Source: Lachnospiraceae bacterium
Lineage (GTDB): Bacteria > Bacillota_A > Clostridia > Lachnospirales > Lachnospiraceae
NCBI GenBank assembly: GCA_017416055.1
Contig: JAFQDI010000004.1
Span: 1-7,649, forward strand
Direction: 5' to 3'
DNA length: 7,649 nt
Every line of letters starts with the position of its first letter. Within the stretch, counting starts at the first letter, position 1. The notes under the pieces were generated by a model that was given only the letters and a program-made list of their open reading frames with translations, ran no database searches and was not told where the DNA came from. Positions 1 through 7,302 of the stretch are shown in pieces. The position numbers and the translations under genes are program-made.

Positions 1-111
1 CGGACCGTGGATGTTCATGTGCGCCGCCTTCGCGAGAAACTGGAGGAGAATCCTGCCGAGCCCGAGTATGTCTTTACCAAGTGGGGCGTAGGATATTACT
101 TTAAAGGATAA
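1..111 (+). CDS. OmpR/PhoB-family response regulator, C-terminal fragment
   Basis: This is the 3' end of a DNA-binding response regulator whose receiver domain lies upstream of the window. Only the last 36 codons are visible, in frame 1, ending with TAA at 109-111. The translation begins [16 protein letters not shown] and ends [12 protein letters not shown]. These match the end of the recognition helix and the beta-hairpin wing of the OmpR/PhoB winged-helix effector domain (RTVDVHxxRLRxKL followed by a GxGY wing). By family knowledge the protein is phosphorylated on an aspartate by its partner kinase and then binds promoter DNA in the cytoplasm. The partner is almost certainly the kinase starting 47 bases downstream. 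The subfamily (PhoP, WalR or other) cannot be decided from this fragment. Confidence 0.93.
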   Translation, partial: RTVDVHVRRLREKLEENPAEPEYVFTKWGVGYYFKG

Positions 112-145
112 AACGGCGGCGGATGATGCCGACCAAAGAAATCAC

Positions 146-152
146 GGGAGGA
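146..152 (+). promoter_or_regulatory. Ribosome binding site of the histidine kinase
   Basis: GGGAGGA, with GGAGG at 147-151, lies 7 bases before the ATG at 159. The earlier in-frame ATG at 123 has only GGCGGCGG before it, a poor match to the anti-Shine-Dalgarno sequence. This site therefore favours 159 as the kinase start. Confidence 0.75.
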
Positions 153-158
153 AGCAGG

Positions 159-1601
159 ATGACGCTGCCGGAAAACAAGAAAAAGAAAGTGCGAAAAAGC
201 CTGCAGGCAAGCCTGTTTATTCTGTTTGTGCTGCTTGGGCTGATCCCGATGATTCTTTCCAATCGTGTTGGGAAAAACACGATGTATCAGACAATGCTCA
301 ACAGTCGGACTGCGGAGATACAGAGTCAGTGTGTTGTGTTAGCAAACCAGCTCTCGAAGGAGGGATATCTGAGCAACACGATGAATGAGGGCATGGAAGC
401 GGAGCTTGATGTCGTGTCCAGCATTTATGATGCGCGAATTCTGGTGATGAACAGCGGACATGTGGTGATCAAGGATACATTCTCCCTGGCGGAGGGAAGA
501 GTCAATATTTCGGATGCTGTATTCAGGTGTTTTGCCGGAACTCCATCCGTTGAGGTGAATCAGGAGAGCGGATATATTGTGTTTACACGGCCGATTTATA
601 GTTCCACCGGTGACACGATCAGCGGTGTTTTGCTGATGTCCGCGTCGATCGGTCAGGTGGGAGAAATGTCCGATTTGATTGGATGGAAGGCTCAGATACT
701 GGAACTGATTTTGTTGATGCTGTTGGTTATCGTTGCGATGATTTTATCGCGTGTGTTGGTGGTTCCGCTGTACAAATTGGTGGTTGCATTCAACCGTACG
801 GCCATCGGGGAGAGCGAGCAGCACCTGAATGCGGTGACAGTTGATGACTATCGGGAGACTGCGCTGATTTCTGAGGCGTACAATAAAACGGCGGATCGCC
901 TGCGTATTCTGGACGAATCCAGACAGGAATTCGTGTCCAATGTGTCACATGAGTTGAAGACACCGTTGGCATCCATCCGTGTACTGGCCGATTCGCTGTT
1001 GGCGGCAGAAAATGTGCCGGAGGAACTGTACCGTGAGTTTTTGCAGGATATTTCCGATGGCGTAGACCGCGAACAGCAGATCATTGATGACCTGCTCACG
1101 CTGGTAAAGATCGACCGCACCAGCGGTGAATTGAATATTGTCAAGGAAAATGTCAATGACCTGGTGGAACGGACGATGAAGGAACTGCTGCCCATCGCGG
1201 AGCAGAAGAATGTGGAATTGGTTTTGGAGAGCTTCCGCCCCGTGATTGCGGAAATTGACCCGCTAAAGATGTCGCTGGCAGTTTCCAATCTGATCGAAAA
1301 TGCGATCAAGTATAACAATGACGGCGGATGGGTGCGAGTTTCGCTGAACGCAGATCACAAATTTTTCTATATCAAGGTGGCGGATAACGGTATCGGTATC
1401 CCCGAAGAAAGTCAGAATCAGGTATTCACCCGTTTTTACCGCGTAGATAAGGCGAGAAGTCGTGCAACCGGCGGTACCGGTCTCGGTCTGGCAATCACGG
1501 AGAGCGTGATCCATTCCCATCACGGTGCAATTCGTCTGTACAGTAAAGAAAATGTGGGAAGTACCTTTACGGTTAGAATCCCGTTGATTTATATTGCGTA
1601 G
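159..1601 (+). CDS. Membrane sensor histidine kinase (HAMP, HisKA, HATPase_c)
   Basis: A 480-residue sensor kinase that autophosphorylates a histidine and passes the phosphate to the regulator encoded just upstream. A basic N-terminus precedes membrane segment 1 (about residues 17-34). An extracytoplasmic sensor region follows (about 36-178), then membrane segment 2 (about 180-201) and a HAMP linker with the usual VVPL start (to about 255). The H-box VSHELKTPLASIR carries the phosphoacceptor His264. The ATP-binding domain has an N-box NLIENAIKY (377-385), G1 box DNGIGIP (from 409), F-box FTRFYRVD and G2 box GGTGLGLA (from 438). All catalytic motifs are intact, and the layout is that of PhoR/WalK-type kinases. 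The sensor region resembles the alpha/beta extracellular PAS/Cache folds of such kinases; its ligand is unknown. I prefer the ATG at 159 for its strong ribosome binding site; an in-frame ATG at 123 would add 12 residues. The stop codon overlaps the next gene's ribosome binding site. Confidence 0.96.
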   Translation: MTLPENKKKKVRKSLQASLFILFVLLGLIPMILSNRVGKNTMYQTMLNSRTAEIQSQCVVLANQLSKEGYLSNTMNEGMEAELDVVSSIYDARILVMNSGHVVIKDTFSLAEGRVNISDAVFRCFAGTPSVEVNQESGYIVFTRPIYSSTGDTISGVLLMSASIGQVGEMSDLIGWKAQILELILLMLLVIVAMILSRVLVVPLYKLVVAFNRTAIGESEQHLNAVTVDDYRETALISEAYNKTADRLRILDESRQEFVSNVSHELKTPLASIRVLADSLLAAENVPEELYREFLQDISDGVDREQQIIDDLLTLVKIDRTSGELNIVKENVNDLVERTMKELLPIAEQKNVELVLESFRPVIAEIDPLKMSLAVSNLIENAIKYNNDGGWVRVSLNADHKFFYIKVADNGIGIPEESQNQVFTRFYRVDKARSRATGGTGLGLAITESVIHSHHGAIRLYSKENVGSTFTVRIPLIYIA

Positions 1602-1605
1602 GAGG
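1600..1605 (+). promoter_or_regulatory. Ribosome binding site of the GerMN lipoprotein gene
   Basis: A consensus AGGAGG overlaps the TAG stop codon of the kinase (1599-1601) and ends 5 bases before the ATG at 1611. The overlap suggests translational coupling of the lipoprotein to the kinase. Confidence 0.85.
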
Positions 1606-1610
1606 TCAGG

Positions 1611-2555
1611 ATGAAGATGGGAAGGAAATTGCAGCTTCTGCCGGTGCTCCTGTTGGCATTGTTCATGTTGTTTGTATTGAGTGGCTGTGACTCGGAGGAT
1701 CCGACACACGAGGAAGGCTCCTATGCGGTATATTATGCCGGGGAAGAAAGTTACTCTTTTGCGACGGAAAGCCGGAAGGTTGTGGGTGAGAGCATACAGG
1801 AGATGGCGTATCAGCTGTTGGTTGAGATGACGAAACCGGAGCAGATGGGACATTCTTCCCTGTTTCCGGAGTCCGGATATGTTCGCCGTATCAATCTGGA
1901 GAGCGGAAATCTGATGAATGTTTACCTGACAGAAAAATACAGTCAGCTGCCGATTGCCACTGAGGTGATGCTGCGTGCGGGCATTGTGAAGACACTGATC
2001 CAGCTGGAAGGCGTGGATTATGTGGTGTTTTATGTCAACGAGCAGCCGCTTTTGGATGCCACCGGAAAGACAGTCGGAATCATGTCAGCCAACTCGTTTC
2101 TGGATTCCAAAGGTGAGAATCTGAGTAATTACGAGCAGGTTGTGTTCGATATCTACTATGCCAATCCGGAAGGAACCGGACTGGTGATGACTGAGCGTGA
2201 GATGACCATCAGTGGAACTTTTTCCAGAGAGCGTCAGGTTGTCACTGCTTTGTTGGAGGGGCCGGAGGACGGTTCACTATTAAAGACATTGCCTGCAGGA
2301 ACCAGCCTGATCAGTGTATCCGTAAAAAATAATATTTGTTACGTGAATTTTAGCAGTGCTTTTCTTACGGGAGATCTGGCGGTTTCGCCCCATGTGGCGA
2401 TCTACTCGCTGGTAAATTCATTGACTGAACTGTCCGCCATCAGTAAAGTTCAGATCATGGTGGAGGGCGATTCTGCGAAGAAGTTCTGCGAGACGATTCC
2501 GCTTGACGTGGCGTTCGAGCGGAACCTGGATTATGTTGTGACAGGAGGAGAATAA
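1611..2555 (+). CDS. Lipoprotein with two GerMN domains
   Basis: A 314-residue exported lipoprotein. It has a basic start (MKMGRK), a hydrophobic segment (about residues 8-22) and a lipobox LSGC with the lipidated Cys26, so the mature protein should be anchored to the outer face of the membrane. Two GerMN repeats follow (sporulation/germination family, the fold of GerM and of part of actinobacterial LpqB). The first covers about 45-165, with core strand NVYLTEKYSQL at 103-113. The second covers about 195-305, with the typical YVNFSSAF at 244-251. GerMN domains have no known catalytic activity and are thought to mediate envelope protein or glycan contacts. The gene lies 9 bases after the kinase and one base before comEC. 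Its place beside a sensor kinase suggests an accessory role in signalling (inference). A sporulation role is possible, but nothing nearby supports it. Confidence 0.93.
   Translation: MKMGRKLQLLPVLLLALFMLFVLSGCDSEDPTHEEGSYAVYYAGEESYSFATESRKVVGESIQEMAYQLLVEMTKPEQMGHSSLFPESGYVRRINLESGNLMNVYLTEKYSQLPIATEVMLRAGIVKTLIQLEGVDYVVFYVNEQPLLDATGKTVGIMSANSFLDSKGENLSNYEQVVFDIYYANPEGTGLVMTEREMTISGTFSRERQVVTALLEGPEDGSLLKTLPAGTSLISVSVKNNICYVNFSSAFLTGDLAVSPHVAIYSLVNSLTELSAISKVQIMVEGDSAKKFCETIPLDVAFERNLDYVVTGGE
2543..2548 (+). promoter_or_regulatory. Ribosome binding site placing the comEC start at an ATA codon
   Basis: A consensus AGGAGG sits inside the last codons of the GerMN gene, 8 bases before the ATA at 2557-2559. 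There is no ATG, GTG or TTG in the comEC frame between the upstream in-frame stop (TGA, 2539-2541) and the GTG at 2605. This strong site therefore serves either the ATA or no start at all. Confidence 0.7.
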
Positions 2556-2556
2556 G

Positions 2557-4938
2557 ATAAAACGACCACTTTGCTGGCTTGCGGGAGCGTATGTACTTGG
2601 AGAGGTGCTGAGCCTGAGCCACCGGTCGATGGAGGCTGTATTGCCCGGAGGGGCTGCAGTTCTCCTTGCGTTGTATCAATTGATTCGAAACAGACAGTAT
2701 TGGCTCGGTCCGATACTGTCTGTTTTTCTCATTTGGGGATATCTATGCTGCGGACAGGCTGTGGAGAACGAGAAAATAGCCATTTCTTTGCTCGAACAGC
2801 AGGGAGAGGTGAAAGCTATCGGTGTAATTGTCAGCCTGAGCCCGAAGGCGAACTCGACACAGGGAATGTTGGAGGATGTGACTCTTCAGACGAAAATGGA
2901 TACGGTGCAGTTAAAAAAACTGATTGTCTACCTCTCAGATGCTACGGGGATCACGGAAGGAGATCAAATCACTGTCATCGGCACACTGAGCGGGTTTGAC
3001 ACGGCGACGAATCCCGGGCAGTTCGATTACCGGGCTTATCAGGCGGCACACGGAATCTATCTGCAACTATATGGAAAAGATGCAAGGATTGTCAAGGCTT
3101 CGGTCAGGCCACCGGAAAGGTGGTTGGGAACGCTTCGCCGATCTGCGATGGACATTTTTTTGAACGCATCCCCGACGAGTGGAGGGACGATGGCGGCGAT
3201 GGTTCTGGGAGACAAAACAAATCTGCCGGAGGAGCGGTATCAGCTTTATCTGGAGACCGGAATCGGACATATTCTGACCCTGAGCGGATTGCATCTGTCG
3301 TTGCTCGGTGTCGGGCTATACGGATTTCTGCGCAAGAAAGTGACGATACCGACCTGGCCCGCTGCAGTTGGGATGACCGTCGCGCTTTTTCTTTATGTTC
3401 GCTTGATCGGAAGCGGGATATCCGCAGTCCGGGCGATGGTTGCGATTGTATGCAGTATTCTGGCGGGATGCTTGGGGAAGACCTATGATTCGCTGTCGGC
3501 GGCAGGATTGGGAATGCTTCTCATTCTGACCGAATATCCAATGCAGATTTGCAGACCGGCATTCTGGCTATCCTTTGGTGCTGTGTTAGCCATGGGAGGA
3601 ATATTGCCGGAGTTGAATCGATGGCTGAAACCACAGAAAAAATTGGCAAAGACGATGCTCAGTGTGCTCGTGATCTGGATTGCGCTGATGCCGGTGACGG
3701 CGATCAACCAGTATGTGATCCAACCGTACAGTCTTTTGTTGAATCTCGTGGTCGTGCCGATGATGGGGCCGCTGCTGATCGGCTGTATCGGGGTGCTGGG
3801 TCTGGGAATGGCTATTCCGACGGCTGCGTCGTGGGTTGCGAGGGCGATTGAGGCGGCTTTTTGGGCGATGGATCGGTTGTGCGAACTGACGATTAATCTT
3901 CCGGGGAGTGAATTGATCGTGGGCGCGCCGAGATACAGTCAATTGATGATTTATTATGGAGTGTTAGCCGGATTCCTTCTTTTGGTCGTGTACCGGAATC
4001 GGCGCGAATGGGAGGCGCAGGAGAACACAGTGTATGAGGAACGTTCAGAAAAACTCTCTGCCAAACCAAATGCTTTTTTGCGATGGTCGAGTGTGGTTGT
4101 GCTCTGTGCGGCTCTCGTTCTAGTACTGTTTCTCGGTGTCGGGCGAAATCGGCTTCAGATGATTTTTCTGGACGTGGGACAGGGGGACTGTATCTGCATT
4201 CGCATGCCCGGTGGGACGACGATGGTGGTGGACGGAGGAAGTACATCAGAGGAACAGGTGGGTGAATACAGGATTCTTCCCTGTCTTACCTGGGCAGGGA
4301 TCGATCGGATTGATTATTTGGTGATCACGCATTTGGATGAGGATCATTTGAATGGACTCATGGAGTTGTTGCAAGCTGGATTTCCGGTGGGACATCTTTT
4401 GATGTCAAAAGCGACGACGAAGTGGAGTAAAATGGAGTTGATTGGAGAGATTGCAGAGAAAAATGGCACGAAAGTGGTGTTGATGGGAGAAAATGACATG
4501 ATAATGAGTGGTAAAGTGGAGGTAAAGTGTGTTTCGCCCGCAAAAACGCTTGCTCCGGAGACCGAAAACGAGGCATCGGTGGTGCTGGAACTGACTTATG
4601 GGCAGTTTTCCTGTCTGCTCACCGGAGATGTGGAGGGAGATGGAGAGCAGGCGGTGGAAACGTATGTAAAAAATCAATCTGCGTATACTGTTTTGAAGGT
4701 AGCCCATCACGGATCGAAATACTCCACATCAGAAGTGTTTCTCACTGCTGTCGCTCCCAAAGCGGCCGTGATTTCCTGCAGTAAGAACAATTCCTACGGT
4801 CACCCTCACGCAGAACTGATTGCCCGTTTGGAAAAGACCGGATGTGACATCTTCTGCACTGCAGACTGTGGGGCAGTGATGGTGGAGACAGACGGTGTGA
4901 GATGGAAAATTTATGGATATGTGAGCGGGGAATCGTGA
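2557..4938 (+). CDS. comEC: DNA internalization protein ComEC/Rec2
   Basis: A polytopic membrane protein that carries incoming single-stranded DNA across the membrane during transformation. It has 793 residues if read from ATA, near the usual Firmicute length of about 750-800. Three N-terminal hydrophobic segments lead into a DUF4131/OB-like region (about 55-180, ending in the typical NPGQFDYRAYQA). The multi-spanning Competence domain follows (about 210-480), with signature HILTLSGLHLSLLG containing His238 and His246. The C-terminal metallo-beta-lactamase domain (about 530-793) has LDVGQGD (538-544), VDGG, THLDEDH (His592, Asp594, Asp596, His597), TGD (Asp691), AHHGS (His717, His718) and GHPH (748-751). 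All metal-site motifs are intact. The start is odd. The family-like N-terminus KRPLCWLAGAYVLGE is in frame only behind ATA at 2557; the first ordinary start is GTG at 2605 (777 residues), which would lose membrane segment 1 and has a ribosome binding site that is too close. No comEA is beside it. Confidence 0.93.
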   Translation: MKRPLCWLAGAYVLGEVLSLSHRSMEAVLPGGAAVLLALYQLIRNRQYWLGPILSVFLIWGYLCCGQAVENEKIAISLLEQQGEVKAIGVIVSLSPKANSTQGMLEDVTLQTKMDTVQLKKLIVYLSDATGITEGDQITVIGTLSGFDTATNPGQFDYRAYQAAHGIYLQLYGKDARIVKASVRPPERWLGTLRRSAMDIFLNASPTSGGTMAAMVLGDKTNLPEERYQLYLETGIGHILTLSGLHLSLLGVGLYGFLRKKVTIPTWPAAVGMTVALFLYVRLIGSGISAVRAMVAIVCSILAGCLGKTYDSLSAAGLGMLLILTEYPMQICRPAFWLSFGAVLAMGGILPELNRWLKPQKKLAKTMLSVLVIWIALMPVTAINQYVIQPYSLLLNLVVVPMMGPLLIGCIGVLGLGMAIPTAASWVARAIEAAFWAMDRLCELTINLPGSELIVGAPRYSQLMIYYGVLAGFLLLVVYRNRREWEAQENTVYEERSEKLSAKPNAFLRWSSVVVLCAALVLVLFLGVGRNRLQMIFLDVGQGDCICIRMPGGTTMVVDGGSTSEEQVGEYRILPCLTWAGIDRIDYLVITHLDEDHLNGLMELLQAGFPVGHLLMSKATTKWSKMELIGEIAEKNGTKVVLMGENDMIMSGKVEVKCVSPAKTLAPETENEASVVLELTYGQFSCLLTGDVEGDGEQAVETYVKNQSAYTVLKVAHHGSKYSTSEVFLTAVAPKAAVISCSKNNSYGHPHAELIARLEKTGCDIFCTADCGAVMVETDGVRWKIYGYVSGES
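2688..2727 (+). terminator. Terminator-like hairpin inside the comEC coding region
   Basis: The left arm 2688-2703 (AAACAGACAGTATTGG) pairs over 16 positions with the right arm 2710-2725 (CCGATACTGTCTGTTT). All are Watson-Crick pairs except one G-T, the loop is 6 bases (CTCGGT), and a run of five T ends at 2727. This has the form of an intrinsic terminator, although the stem is only moderately GC-rich and the T run is short and partly inside the stem. It lies about 130 bases inside comEC, in codons for a membrane segment. Function is inferred: it could stop transcription when upstream comEC codons are not being translated. A chance repeat of coding origin is the alternative. Confidence 0.4.
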
Positions 4939-4945
4939 GAAAGTA

Positions 4946-4975
4946 TTTACTATTTGAAACAGAGTGTGGTATACT
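4946..4975 (+). promoter_or_regulatory. Probable sigma-A promoter for the glycoside hydrolase gene
   Basis: An extended -10 element TGGTATACT lies at 4967-4975: five of six bases match TATAAT and the TG is correctly placed. A weak -35 TTTACT (4946-4951) stands 18 bases before it. Transcription would begin near 4982, leaving a leader of about 26 bases before the ATG at 5008. A second pairing, TTGAAA (4954-4959) with TAAAAA (4977-4982) at 17 bases, is possible but has a poorer -10. The promoter starts 8 bases after the comEC stop. No clear operator or catabolite-repression site is seen around it. Confidence 0.55.
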
Positions 4976-4996
4976 GTAAAAAATACTATACGCTGC

Positions 4997-5001
4997 GAGG
5001 G
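4997..5001 (+). promoter_or_regulatory. Ribosome binding site of the glycoside hydrolase
   Basis: GAGGG lies 6 bases before the ATG at 5008. It decides the start: the same frame is open back to a TTG at 4954, but that codon has no ribosome binding site and falls within the promoter, upstream of the predicted transcription start. Confidence 0.65.
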
Positions 5002-5007
5002 ATACCG

Positions 5008-7302
5008 ATGAGAACGATACAGAATTTGAATGAAAATTGGATTTTTTTGAAGGGAGAAGGCCAGGCTCCTTCAGTGTTTTCGGCGGAGGGTGAGCGGATT
5101 AATCTTCCCCATACCTGGAACGCGCTGGACGGCCAGGACGGAGGAAATGATTATTTTCGCGGTGCCTCTAGCTATGTAAAGCAGATCGCGAAGAGCGAAC
5201 TTCCCGAGGGAGAGAAGTATTATCTGGAGATCTGCGGTGCGAACTCCTCCGCGGATGTCTATCTGAACGGAAACCATCTGGCGCATCACGATGGCGGATA
5301 TTCCACCTGGAGAGTGAATCTGACGGATGGGTTTTTGGATGATAATGTGTTGGCAGTTGTCGTTGACAATGCGCCGAACGATGCGGTGTATCCTCAGACA
5401 GCGGACTTTACGTTTTATGGCGGACTCTACCGCAATGTGAATCTGATCGCAGTGCCGAAGACACATTTTCAACTGGAAAACTTTGGCGGTTTTGGACTTT
5501 GGATCACGCCTGTCGTGGCGGGGAAGGATGCTGAGGTTTCGGTGAAGGCGGATATCGTGGATATGGAGCCCGGATATCAGATACGCTATGTGATCACGGA
5601 TGCCGAGGGCGGTGTTGTAGCTGAACACACCGGAAGCGAGGTGGAGTATGTTCTGCGGATCGCGGACGCTCATCTGTGGAACGGAAGAAAAGACCCTTAC
5701 CTCTACACCCTTTGTGCAGAGATTATTTGTGATGGAGTGGTGATTGACCAGATCAGCCGGAGATTTGGCTGCCGCAGCTATGTGATCGACCCGGAGAAGG
5801 GATTTATTCTGAACGGAGAGGTGTATCCTCTGCGCGGCGTGTCCCGACATCAGGACAGACTGGGCCTTGGCAATGCATTGTTGCCTGAACATCACCGGGA
5901 GGATATGGATCTGATCTGCGAGGTAGGTGCAAACACGATCCGTCTGGCGCACTATCAGCATGACCAGTATTTCTACGATCTCTGCGACGAGCGGGGTATG
6001 GTGGTATGGGCGGAGATTCCTTATATTTCCAATCACCTGTCTGTGGCGAATGAGAATGCCATCTCTCAGATGAAAGAACTGATCACGCAGAATCATCACC
6101 ACGCGTCCATTGTTGTGTGGGGACTTTCCAACGAGATCACCATGGGCGGAGCGAAGGACCCAGATCTGATTCGCATGCATTATGCGCTGAATGATCTTGT
6201 TCATGAGATGGACAGCACGCGTCCCACGGTTATGGCGTGCCTTTCCATGTGCGGAATGGACGAAGAATATGTTCACATTCCGGACGTGGTTTCCTATAAT
6301 CATTATTTTGGCTGGTACGGCGGAGATACGTCCATGAACGGACCTTGGTTTGATCGGTTCCACGCAAAATATCCGGACAAAGCGATCGGCATCAGCGAGT
6401 ACGGATGTGAGGCACTGAACTGGCACACTTCCGACCCGAAGCAGGGCGATTACACGGAGGAATATCAGGCGTATTATCACGAGGAGCTGATCAAGCAGTT
6501 ATTCTCAAGGCCGTACATCTGGGCAACTCACGTCTGGAATATGTTCGACTTTGGCGCGGATGCCAGGGCCGAGGGCGGCGAGAACGGTCAGAACCATAAA
6601 GGTCTCGTGACGATGGATCGTAAATACAAAAAAGATGCATTCTACGCGTATAAGGCATGGCTCTCCGATGAGCCCTTTGTACACCTCTGCGGAAAACGGT
6701 ATATCGACCGCGTGGAGGAGGAGACAAAGGTCACCGTTTATTCCAACCTGCCCGAAGTGGAACTGTTTGTGAACGGTGTGAGTGTCGGCAGGAAGACTGC
6801 GGAGGATCACTTCTTCTACTTTACGGTCAAGAATGAGGGTGAGACAGAACTCGTGGCGGTGGCAGGAGATTGCCGCGATGAGGGACGTATCCGCAAAGTG
6901 GAGACGAGAAATGAGGACTATATCCTCAAAGAGCAGGGAGCGGTGCTCAACTGGTTCGATATTACCGAGGTGGAAGGCAGATTTTCCCTCAATGACAAGC
7001 TGGGCGATATTATGAAACCTCTCGGCGGAAAGCTGTGGTTCTTACGACTCGGTCTGCTATTGAAGGCGAAGATGAATGAGCGTGATAAGGAAAAGAAAAA
7101 GCAGGCCGACAGCGCGGAGAATCCGGAGAAAAAGAGCGGTGGTTTCAGCAACATGAAGATCAGCAAAGATATGATCCGGATGATGGGTGGATTTACGGTG
7201 CTCAGACTGACCGGTATGATCGGCATGATCAATATTTCCTTCACGAAAGAGGAACTGTTGAAGCTGAACAAACAGTTGAACCGGATTCGCAAGCCCAGAT
7301 GA
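5008..7302 (+). CDS. Glycoside hydrolase family 2, beta-galactosidase-like
   Basis: A 764-residue enzyme expected to hydrolyse terminal beta-glycosides by the retaining GH2 mechanism. It has no signal peptide or membrane anchor, so it should act in the cytoplasm on imported sugars. In order: jelly-roll sugar-binding domain (about residues 1-165, with NLPHTWNALDG and FYGGLYRNV), Ig-like domain (about 166-265), TIM barrel (about 266-550, with RGVSRHQD at His281), a beta domain (about 553-645) and an unusual C-terminal extension (648-764). The acid/base is Glu376 in WGLSNEI and the nucleophile Glu464 in GISEYG; both are present. WNMFDFGADAR (from Trp510) and the GxNHKGLVTMDRKYKKDAFY stretch resemble cytoplasmic Bacteroidetes/Firmicutes beta-galactosidases more than E. 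coli LacZ. An N-x-K (529-531) lines up with the beta-glucuronidase motif, but related beta-galactosidases also have it, so glucuronidase or galacturonidase activity is not excluded. The gene has its own promoter, and no transporter or regulator for it is visible. Confidence 0.92.
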   Translation: MRTIQNLNENWIFLKGEGQAPSVFSAEGERINLPHTWNALDGQDGGNDYFRGASSYVKQIAKSELPEGEKYYLEICGANSSADVYLNGNHLAHHDGGYSTWRVNLTDGFLDDNVLAVVVDNAPNDAVYPQTADFTFYGGLYRNVNLIAVPKTHFQLENFGGFGLWITPVVAGKDAEVSVKADIVDMEPGYQIRYVITDAEGGVVAEHTGSEVEYVLRIADAHLWNGRKDPYLYTLCAEIICDGVVIDQISRRFGCRSYVIDPEKGFILNGEVYPLRGVSRHQDRLGLGNALLPEHHREDMDLICEVGANTIRLAHYQHDQYFYDLCDERGMVVWAEIPYISNHLSVANENAISQMKELITQNHHHASIVVWGLSNEITMGGAKDPDLIRMHYALNDLVHEMDSTRPTVMACLSMCGMDEEYVHIPDVVSYNHYFGWYGGDTSMNGPWFDRFHAKYPDKAIGISEYGCEALNWHTSDPKQGDYTEEYQAYYHEELIKQLFSRPYIWATHVWNMFDFGADARAEGGENGQNHKGLVTMDRKYKKDAFYAYKAWLSDEPFVHLCGKRYIDRVEEETKVTVYSNLPEVELFVNGVSVGRKTAEDHFFYFTVKNEGETELVAVAGDCRDEGRIRKVETRNEDYILKEQGAVLNWFDITEVEGRFSLNDKLGDIMKPLGGKLWFLRLGLLLKAKMNERDKEKKKQADSAENPEKKSGGFSNMKISKDMIRMMGGFTVLRLTGMIGMINISFTKEELLKLNKQLNRIRKPR

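Noticed and set aside
123..125. ATG at 123 as the histidine kinase start
   Set aside because: It has a weak upstream site, whereas the in-frame ATG at 159 has GGAGG at ideal spacing. The 12 extra residues add no recognisable feature.
848..1318. Minus-strand open frame of 156 codons under the histidine kinase
   Set aside because: It is antisense to the HAMP and HisKA region and is a low-complexity serine/arginine-rich translation, consistent with a shadow frame.
2605..2607. GTG as the comEC start
   Set aside because: It is kept as an alternative only. It would delete the first membrane segment, and the nearest purine-rich stretch (GGAGAG) touches the codon, leaving no spacing. The upstream AGGAGG with ATA fits family length and content better.
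4857..4878. Inverted repeat CACTGC/GCAGTG near the end of comEC, as a possible terminator
   Set aside because: It has only six pairs and a ten-base loop, with no T run, and lies inside coding sequence 60 bases before the stop.
4954..4956. TTG as the start of the glycosidase, adding 18 residues
   Set aside because: It has no ribosome binding site, lies within the predicted promoter, and the extra residues do not resemble a GH2 N-terminus or a signal peptide.
4969..4993. GTATA...TATAC repeat around the glycosidase promoter as a repressor operator
   Set aside because: The arms are only five bases and AT-rich, and they overlap the -10 element, so chance similarity is likely. No matching regulator gene is nearby.
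5071..6480. A long open frame (469 codons) on the minus strand inside the glycosidase gene
   Set aside because: It is fully antisense to an intact GH2 gene with both catalytic glutamates. Its translation is rich in isoleucine, histidine and arginine with no recognisable motif, as expected from a shadow of codon bias.
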